Below are positions 59,255 to 64,000 of a stretch of 64,000 nt of DNA, one piece after another. Both the position numbers and the translations under genes were made by a program. Every line of letters begins with the position of its first letter. Positions within the stretch are counted from its first letter, which is position 1. The notes below the pieces were generated by a model. That model was not told the DNA's origin and ran no database searches. It saw only the letters and a program-made list of their open reading frames with translations. The DNA is from Lachnospiraceae bacterium AC2029 (GTDB lineage Bacteria > Bacillota > Clostridia > Lachnospirales > Lachnospiraceae), in NCBI GenBank assembly GCA_000703065.1, contig JNLK01000001.1:744001-808000 (forward strand), given 5' to 3'.

Positions 59255-59848
59255 TTATTGTCTAAACTCGGCTCCCCGATACACCCGCACCGGGTTTCCT
59301 CTCTGCAACCGAGTATGTTCTCTCCAGGCCAGGTTCTTCTGACCCGCCTTTGACGCCTTTTCCATTCGCGCAAGAACCGCTTTCAGCTTTCTCATGGCAT
59401 CTGCACGGTTCATAGCCTGCGTCCTCTCTGCAGTGGATGTCACTGTGATCCCTGTTGGCAGATGCGTAAGCCGCACGCCGGTCTCCACCTTATTCACATT
59501 CTGTCCGCCCTTTCCGCCGGAATGGAATCGTTCCATGCGGATGTCTTCCTCACTGATCTCAATATGCTCCAGCTCTATCTCCGGAATCACACTCACATCG
59601 ACAAACCAATTCTTCCTCTTATGATTTGCCCGGAAGGGGCTCTGGCAGATCCACTGCACAGAACCATCCAGATGCGACAGATCCTGTTTTGCGGAAAGCA
59701 GGATGGAACGATAACAGTTTTTCTCGTGGCCCGGATGCTGATACAGCAGCTCGACATCCGGATATTCCTTCTGTATTGCATGAAACAGGAGGCCCACTGC
59801 ATATTCACACTCTACCGGTCCCTGACCGGAACTGATCTGTAAAAGCAT
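59255..59848 (-). CDS. prfH: Peptide chain release factor homologue PrfH
   Basis: 197 residues. The catalytic GGQ is in HSGGKGGQNVNKVETGVRL, the rest being the class I release-factor core (ERTQAMNRADAMRKLKAVLA). The codon-recognition domain is missing, as in PrfH. It starts 1 bp after the RtcB stop. The RtcB2-PrfH pair is known: PrfH frees the nascent chain from ribosomes cut in the decoding centre and RtcB reseals the 16S rRNA. This operon is a full example of the pair. Confidence 0.95.
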   Translation of the reverse strand: MLLQISSGQGPVECEYAVGLLFHAIQKEYPDVELLYQHPGHEKNCYRSILLSAKQDLSHLDGSVQWICQSPFRANHKRKNWFVDVSVIPEIELEHIEISEEDIRMERFHSGGKGGQNVNKVETGVRLTHLPTGITVTSTAERTQAMNRADAMRKLKAVLARMEKASKAGQKNLAWREHTRLQRGNPVRVYRGAEFRQ

Positions 59849-59849
59849 C

Positions 59850-60992
59850 TTAGTCCCTCCCTCCAGCTTTGTAGTTGTATACCGGCTTCAGGATAAGTTC
59901 AATCTTCACCGTTTCCTCAAGCACGTCAATGATGTCATCGATCCGCCGGTAAGCGAAGGGACTCTCATCCAGCGTGTCTTTATTGATGCAACTGGAGTAA
60001 ATGCCCTGCATTTCCTTCTTGAACTCTGATACCGTATGATGCGAAGCAACCTCAGAGCGCTTATAGATTCTGCCCGCACCGTGGGGCGCTGAGCAGTTCC
60101 AGTCCGCATTACCAAGGCCTGTGCCGAGGATGATCCCGTCCCGCATGTTGATGGGAATGATCACCCGTTCATCATTCTCCGCTCTGATTGCGCCCTTACG
60201 AAGGATCGGGTGGGGAGTATCCGAGAAATCCACATAGTTGTGGATGCAGGTGAACATATCCTCCACCTTCCACTTCATCCCACGGACGATGGAATCGATC
60301 ATGGCCTCTCGGTTGATCCGTGCAAATTCCTGGGTTACTGCCAGGTCATGGAGATAATCCTCCATTAACTGACCGGTAAGACAGGTCATTTCATAAGGCG
60401 CATGACCGCCCTCTTTCTTCATCTGCTGTTCCTTCTGTCCTGCACGAAGATAATAATCCGTTACTTCCATACCCAGATGCCGGCTGCCGGAATGGATCAC
60501 AAGATATGTTCCCTTCTCGTCATCCCGGTCCACCTCGATAAAATGATTTCCTCCGCCAAGAGTTCCGATACTGCAAAGTGCCCGGCCTTCATCGATCTTA
60601 TCAAAACAACGAAGCCTCGTGAGTTCTGCCTGTTCTGCAAGCCGGTGGATCTTCTTCCGAAGGGTGCCGCCCGCCGGAACCTCCTCACGGATCACCGTAT
60701 CTAACTTCTGGCACTCCACGCCTTTGGTCTTCACCTTTGCGATGGTCATGCCACATCCAATATCTACGCCTACCAGACTGGGCAGGATGGAATCTCCCAC
60801 GGTCATTGTAAGACCGATGGTTCCCACCTTTCCGGGATGCACATCCGGCATCACCCGGATGGTGCTGCCTTCCGCAGACGGATGATTGCAGATCATTTGC
60901 AGCTGTTTTCTTGCGTATTCTTCTAACGCATATTCCTCATTTGCCACCGTGTAAACGATGGCGTTCGTATACTTTCCGTAAATTGTAATCAT
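59850..60992 (-). CDS. rtcB: RtcB-family RNA ligase paired with PrfH
   Basis: 380 residues from MITIYGKYTNAIVYTV. Motifs: VMPDVHPGKVGTIGLTM, GVDIGCGMT, GGGNHFIEVD, VIHSGSRHLGMEV and APHGAGRIYKR with the guanylylated histidine. I start it at ATG 60992, eight bases after AGAGG; the open frame further upstream is leader sequence. It is the RtcB2-like subtype that goes with PrfH. The N-terminus is nearly identical to the decayed copy at 27063-27369. A 400-bp leader with a promoter, a tiny ORF and a terminator precedes it. Confidence 0.96.
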   Translation of the reverse strand: MITIYGKYTNAIVYTVANEEYALEEYARKQLQMICNHPSAEGSTIRVMPDVHPGKVGTIGLTMTVGDSILPSLVGVDIGCGMTIAKVKTKGVECQKLDTVIREEVPAGGTLRKKIHRLAEQAELTRLRCFDKIDEGRALCSIGTLGGGNHFIEVDRDDEKGTYLVIHSGSRHLGMEVTDYYLRAGQKEQQMKKEGGHAPYEMTCLTGQLMEDYLHDLAVTQEFARINREAMIDSIVRGMKWKVEDMFTCIHNYVDFSDTPHPILRKGAIRAENDERVIIPINMRDGIILGTGLGNADWNCSAPHGAGRIYKRSEVASHHTVSEFKKEMQGIYSSCINKDTLDESPFAYRRIDDIIDVLEETVKIELILKPVYNYKAGGRD

Positions 60993-61174
60993 ATAGTATT
61001 CCTCTTCTTTCTTATCCCTCTTTGTAGCCTTTCGTATCACCATGCCGACATCTCCGTACGCTTCGCTCCCGTCGATGTCGCGGCTTCGCCGTATACAGAT
61101 GCTCCGATATTGGTATGTTCGGGAGTAAGCTCCCACATAGCATATCTCGCATCTCTGCATGGCTCATTTGCACG

Positions 61175-61200
61175 CAAAAAGGCACCCGCAAAGGGTGCCT
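61175..61200 (-). terminator. Terminator or attenuator in the rtcB-prfH leader
   Basis: GGCACCC / GGGTGCC stem with loop TTTGC, followed by TTTTTG on the minus strand. It sits between the leader ORF and rtcB, as in the decayed copy. The 180 bp from here to rtcB contain hairpins (GGGAGCTTACTCCC, CGGCGAAGCCG) but no gene I can support. Confidence 0.82.
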
Positions 61201-61245
61201 CTAAACCGGTCTCCAAAAGAAGACAGAATATACGTAGTGATACTT

Positions 61246-61335
61246 CTATCCGATGATCATATACCCTACCCGGAGGCCACCCTCTGCATAAGTGCTGTTC
61301 AATTTTCCGTCTTCTGTAATCATTGTACGCCACAT
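61246..61335 (-). CDS. Conserved leader peptide upstream of rtcB-prfH, copy 2
   Basis: 29 residues beginning MWRTM with the core DGKLNSTYAEGGL. AAAGGAGG lies five to six bases before ATG 61335. It is related to the leader at 27463-27531 in sequence, start signal and position. After its stop come a TCTTC-TTTT-GGAGA hairpin, the conserved GACCGGTTT box and the terminator. Confidence 0.7.
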   Translation of the reverse strand: MWRTMITEDGKLNSTYAEGGLRVGYMIIG

Positions 61336-61395
61336 GATGTCCTCCTTTCTGCCCATGGATGGGCGAATCAAAATATCATTTCATCAACAGACTTG

Positions 61396-61455
61396 ATTGT
61401 ATGAAACTTAAGCCTTTCCGTCAAGCCGAAAATTCCATTTCACATTATCTTCACA
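61396..61455 (-). promoter_or_regulatory. Promoter and Pho-box-like repeat of rtcB-prfH
   Basis: TTGACG, 17 bp, TACAAT is a strong sigma-A promoter. TTCACA-TTATC-TTCACA (61439-61455, plus strand) lies 14 bp upstream of the -35, the same as in copy 1. Confidence 0.75.
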
Positions 61456-61783
61456 TCTTCTCGGGGTTCGGAAAGTTCATATGAAATCTCTTATCAAAGC
61501 GCCCGCTTCTGATCAAAGAATCCGGGAGTTCCTGAATCGCATTCGTAGTTGCAATGATGAACACATCCTTATTTTTTGCCTCATCGATGCACGCTTGGAC
61601 TGTAACATATTCTTCCGCATCCCGATGATACATATCCTCATTTGCAAACTTGTCCAGATCATCCAGCAGAACAATGGACGGTGCATTCTTTACAGCCTTT
61701 TCGAATGTCTCTCTGATGTAATCCACGAACACCCCATCCGGCCGGTCTTTTCGGATCACATAAGTCTGCCGTCCACTTCCCAT
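61451..61783 (-). pseudogene. AAA ATPase fragment cut at both ends
   Basis: 110 residues with Walker B IVLLDDLDKF, sensor 1 VFIIATTN and LIRSGRFDKRFHMNFPNPE, the middle of an FtsH/Cdc48-type AAA domain. Walker A is missing: the frame begins just where it should end. The stop is supplied by the Pho-box-like sequence of the rtcB promoter, so the gene was interrupted when that module arrived. Confidence 0.82.
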
Positions 61784-62376
61784 CCTTCAACTGAAGCAAT
61801 GGTGTTAAACACTCTTTAAAATGCGAGAAAGGTTTATCAAACAACTGCTCTTCTATTTCTAAGTGATTTATCAATAATTGGGGAAGATAACACTCATAGC
61901 AGAAACCATTATCCAGATTAACCCAGAAGCGTCCTAAAGATGTACCCAGCCATAAATTTGCAGCATTGGCAAATTCAATAAACTCTCGACGGTTATTATC
62001 ATTAACAATAATTGGATGCATGAACATCATCATATGAATTCTGTCATGTTTTGTTATTCCTATAGTCTGCTGTAGTTCCCAGGAAAACAATTCATTCCCG
62101 ATCATAGCTGATAAATGGTATTCCTCCTCATCGGTTACAAACTGAATATTCTGACGATACATTCAGATTTCTGTTTCTACCAAAAGAAATCTCATAGCCA
62201 GCTTCCCCATCAGCTACCAAAAGATAATGTGATTCTGTACACTCTCCCGTTTTCAAAACATTATCCAGACAGTACATTCTTCCCTTTATCATCAATCTTC
62301 CCTTCTTCTGTTCGATTCGAACAGAAGTTGTCTCATTCTTCTGTTCAATTCGATCAGAAGTTATCTCATCATTCAT
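61659..62376 (-). pseudogene. YbjN-like protein in two frames, joined to the AAA fragment
   Basis: The first frame (62376 to 62128) begins with a repeat-derived MNDEITSDRIEQKNE and continues GRMYCLDNVLKTGECTESHY. The second frame (62162 to 61659) reads NIQFVTDEEEYHLSAMIGNE and FANAANLWLGTSLGRFWVNL, the style of YbjN/type III chaperone-like folds, and after PLLQLKDGKW it runs antisense to sense into the AAA fragment in a wrong frame. A frameshift near 62,150 and a fusion junction near 61,783 are both likely. Confidence 0.5.
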
Positions 62377-62415
62377 CTTCTTGGATTCTTCGCGCTTCGC
62401 GCTCAGAATGACAGA
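62311..62415. repeat. Tandem palindromic repeats and a common GAATGACA-type repeat
   Basis: Two 33-bp-spaced copies of CTTCTGTTCGATTCGAACAG-like palindromes (62311-62375), followed by TTCTTCGCGCTTCGCGCTCA and GAATGACA, a sequence type scattered widely in bacterial genomes. The first codons of the YbjN-like frame come from this repeat. Confidence 0.7.
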
Positions 62416-62507
62416 AGATGCGTTAATATTGGCACATCTCCATTATATCAACACACAGCCAAAATCACAAAACTATTCCCGTCGGAGCCCGTCAAAAAAG
62501 CTACCCT

Positions 62508-62912
62508 TTACCACCAAAGATCAAAGAAGTTATCACGCATAAGATCAAACGCCTTATCTTTCGCCCGGGTGCGTTCAGTTTCTTCCTTATATTCCCAGAC
62601 ATGGATATATCCACCCGATTTCTCGAGAAGTGTTCCGATGTGATATGTGAGCTTCGTAAACGCCTGGTATTTTCCCTCATCACTCATTTCATTGTACCCG
62701 GGACAGATGGTATCTGATTCCGTCGGAAAGGAAATATTCACCTTGCTGAACTCCTTCATCATCCTTGAAACCGTTTTGGCGAACCAGGTATTCATTTCCC
62801 AGAGATCCTTATCGCAATAACCCTTTCTGCCACGTTGAATGAAGAATTTGATGTTCTGACATCCTCGAGATATCAATCCCCATTTTCCAAAGAGCCTTCC
62901 GAATATAGACAT
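62508..62912 (-). CDS. Small protein of unknown function (intact relative of the 44317 remnant)
   Basis: 134 residues. Basic start (MSIFGRLFGKWGLISRG), then CDKDLWEMNTWFAKTVSRMM, FPTESDTICPGYNEM and the end RDNFFDLWW. GGAGGG nine bases before ATG 62912 sets the start. No family recognised. The remnant in the NADAR-FtsK operon shows that this gene once had a second copy inside the island, so it is probably functionally linked to it. Confidence 0.65.
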   Translation of the reverse strand: MSIFGRLFGKWGLISRGCQNIKFFIQRGRKGYCDKDLWEMNTWFAKTVSRMMKEFSKVNISFPTESDTICPGYNEMSDEGKYQAFTKLTYHIGTLLEKSGGYIHVWEYKEETERTRAKDKAFDLMRDNFFDLWW

Positions 62913-62975
62913 ATTTCTTATCCCTCCATCCGCATTAATCATAACCAAAATAACAAAGCATTCCCGCGTCTTGAT

Positions 62976-64000
62976 TTAGTAATTTATGCGCTTCCGGGCT
63001 CCTTGACAACATTGTGTTATCTCCTTCATCTCTTCCAAACCCAATGTGACATCCCGCCGTTCACAGAATTCTTTCACAAACCTAAGCAGTGTCTCTTCGC
63101 CAACAGGTTCGGACAATCCGAAACAGAATACATCTTCCATTCCGTCATTTTCACTTCCACAACAGGTTTCTTCTGTATCGCCATCCGTTTGGACCTTATT
63201 CCTACGTATAGGAGAGATCTTCTGTATCATATCCGCTATCTTATTGGGTTTTTCGATTACGACCTCACGCGCAAGTTCCGGGTCAAGGAAGTCAAATTCC
63301 TTCAGCATTTCCTCCGTTGTTCTGAAATACCGAGGCGCCTTTCGACGCATCTCATTTGACAACACTGTTTCACCTCCTGCAATAGGTATTTTTAACTTCT
63401 TCCCATTACGAATATCCCAGCCTGGAGCCGAATATCCTTCATGAATAATCGCCTGATATGCTGCATCCTCCGGATCAAGAAAATGCACATCCCCGACAGC
63501 GACCACCGGTTTTCCATATTTCTTTCCAAGAGCGATAATCTCTCTGATTCTTTTCTTCCATTCCTCACGGGCTCCGGGCCACTGAGCCTCAGTTCGGATC
63601 GGATGAACAACTCTGCCAAAGGGCTGAATTTCCAGATAATCAAACGGTGCAATGATTCGTGCTATCTCATCATCATCTGCCCCCGCAGCTAAAGCATCAT
63701 AGAGCTGTCCCAAATCCGTGCCGGATCCAAGAAGAAGTCCCTCCCGGTTCTTTATAATCTGACTCATGGGAATCGCAGCATGATATTTCGAGATCAGGCG
63801 GTATAGATTATCAAGACCCACTTCATCCTTTACCAGGATTGTTGATCCACGGAATACACGGGCATATCTTGTATAATTCGTCTCTTCGTGTCCCATCCGA
63901 TTTATTTCATCTGCCGAGCTTATTCCTTTTCTCTTCATAATGCGAAGGAGATATCGGAATTCACTGGCAATCTTTTTTGAAATCCAAAATGGACCATCCG
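62976..64000 (-). CDS. PolC-like PHP protein without polymerase domain (5' end outside window)
   Basis: At least 341 residues; the frame is open to the window edge. GSTILVKDEVGLDNLYRLIS, REGLLLGSGTDLGQLYDALA, FDYLEIQPFGR, PVVAVGDVHFLDPEDAAYQA and FRTTEEMLKEFDFLDPELAR follow the second half of the PHP domain of PolC (DNA polymerase III alpha), the part after the exonuclease insert. Where PolC goes on into its polymerase core, this protein ends after a unique 90-residue acidic and Cys-containing tail (EETCCGSENDGMEDVFCFGL). So it is either a PHP-exonuclease variant or a truncated paralogue. MKRKG at 63938 is an internal methionine only. Confidence 0.8.
   Translation of the reverse strand, partial: DGPFWISKKIASEFRYLLRIMKRKGISSADEINRMGHEETNYTRYARVFRGSTILVKDEVGLDNLYRLISKYHAAIPMSQIIKNREGLLLGSGTDLGQLYDALAAGADDDEIARIIAPFDYLEIQPFGRVVHPIRTEAQWPGAREEWKKRIREIIALGKKYGKPVVAVGDVHFLDPEDAAYQAIIHEGYSAPGWDIRNGKKLKIPIAGGETVLSNEMRRKAPRYFRTTEEMLKEFDFLDPELAREVVIEKPNKIADMIQKISPIRRNKVQTDGDTEETCCGSENDGMEDVFCFGLSEPVGEETLLRFVKEFCERRDVTLGLEEMKEITQCCQGARKRINY

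Noticed and set aside
61037-61333. 98-codon minus-strand frame covering the rtcB leader
   Set aside because: It runs through the terminator hairpin and lacks a ribosome site; the smaller ORF at 61246-61335 in another frame has a perfect site and a relative at 27463.

Overview
The window looks like a chromosome segment of a gut or rumen Clostridia species, most likely Lachnospiraceae. The evidence is near-balanced GC with AT-rich islands, strong AGGAGG ribosome sites, Firmicutes-type FtsK/SpoIIIE, PolC and SpoIIE homologues, and a reductase-ended NRPS of the kind known from gut clostridia. I assign no species. Almost every gene is on the minus strand. No rRNA, tRNA, CRISPR array or transposase was seen.

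Region A (1-14,411) is a secondary-metabolite operon read right to left. It holds a two-module NRPS (A-T-C-A-T-reductase), two ABC half-transporters that look like a heterodimer, a PaaK-like adenylating enzyme, a CapA-like metallophosphatase, a SpoIIE-type phosphatase fused to an anti-sigma-type kinase domain, and a STAS protein.

Region B (14,536-16,785) is a type II restriction-modification system: controller protein, MjaI-like endonuclease and convergent DNA methyltransferase. Region C (16,896-25,420) holds poorly known membrane and secreted proteins, small frameshifted genes, a 140-bp tandem repeat, and a stand-alone RNA polymerase alpha-CTD-like protein next to an Lrp-family regulator.

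Region D (about 25,570-59,205) is a stress or conflict island. It contains three WYL regulators, an Hsp70-GrpE fusion, Fic, MoxR plus metallopeptidase-vWA plus a large helicase, AbiE toxin-antitoxin, a NADAR antitoxin, a HAD of the RNA-repair type, a DnaB-like ATPase, FtsK, RtcB, SLOG proteins, a macro-domain protein, a PD-(D/E)xK nuclease and a CbbX-type AAA ATPase. Most operons here start from one shared promoter architecture: a GAYAAATTTGTC-like element, 13 bp, then a TANNNT -10 box. I found 13 copies, one of them bidirectional, so the island looks like a single regulon.

Region E (59,207-64,000) holds an RtcB-PrfH module behind a leader with a Pho-box-like direct repeat, a sigma-A promoter, a tiny conserved leader ORF and a terminator. 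A decayed second copy of the same leader and rtcB lies at about 27,063-27,658. The window ends in a PolC-like PHP gene without a polymerase domain.

Functional reading (inference): region D/E combines RNA ligation and ribosome rescue, ADP-ribose chemistry, nucleotide sensing and DNA translocation under common control. It may answer RNA or ribosome damage, phage attack or toxins.
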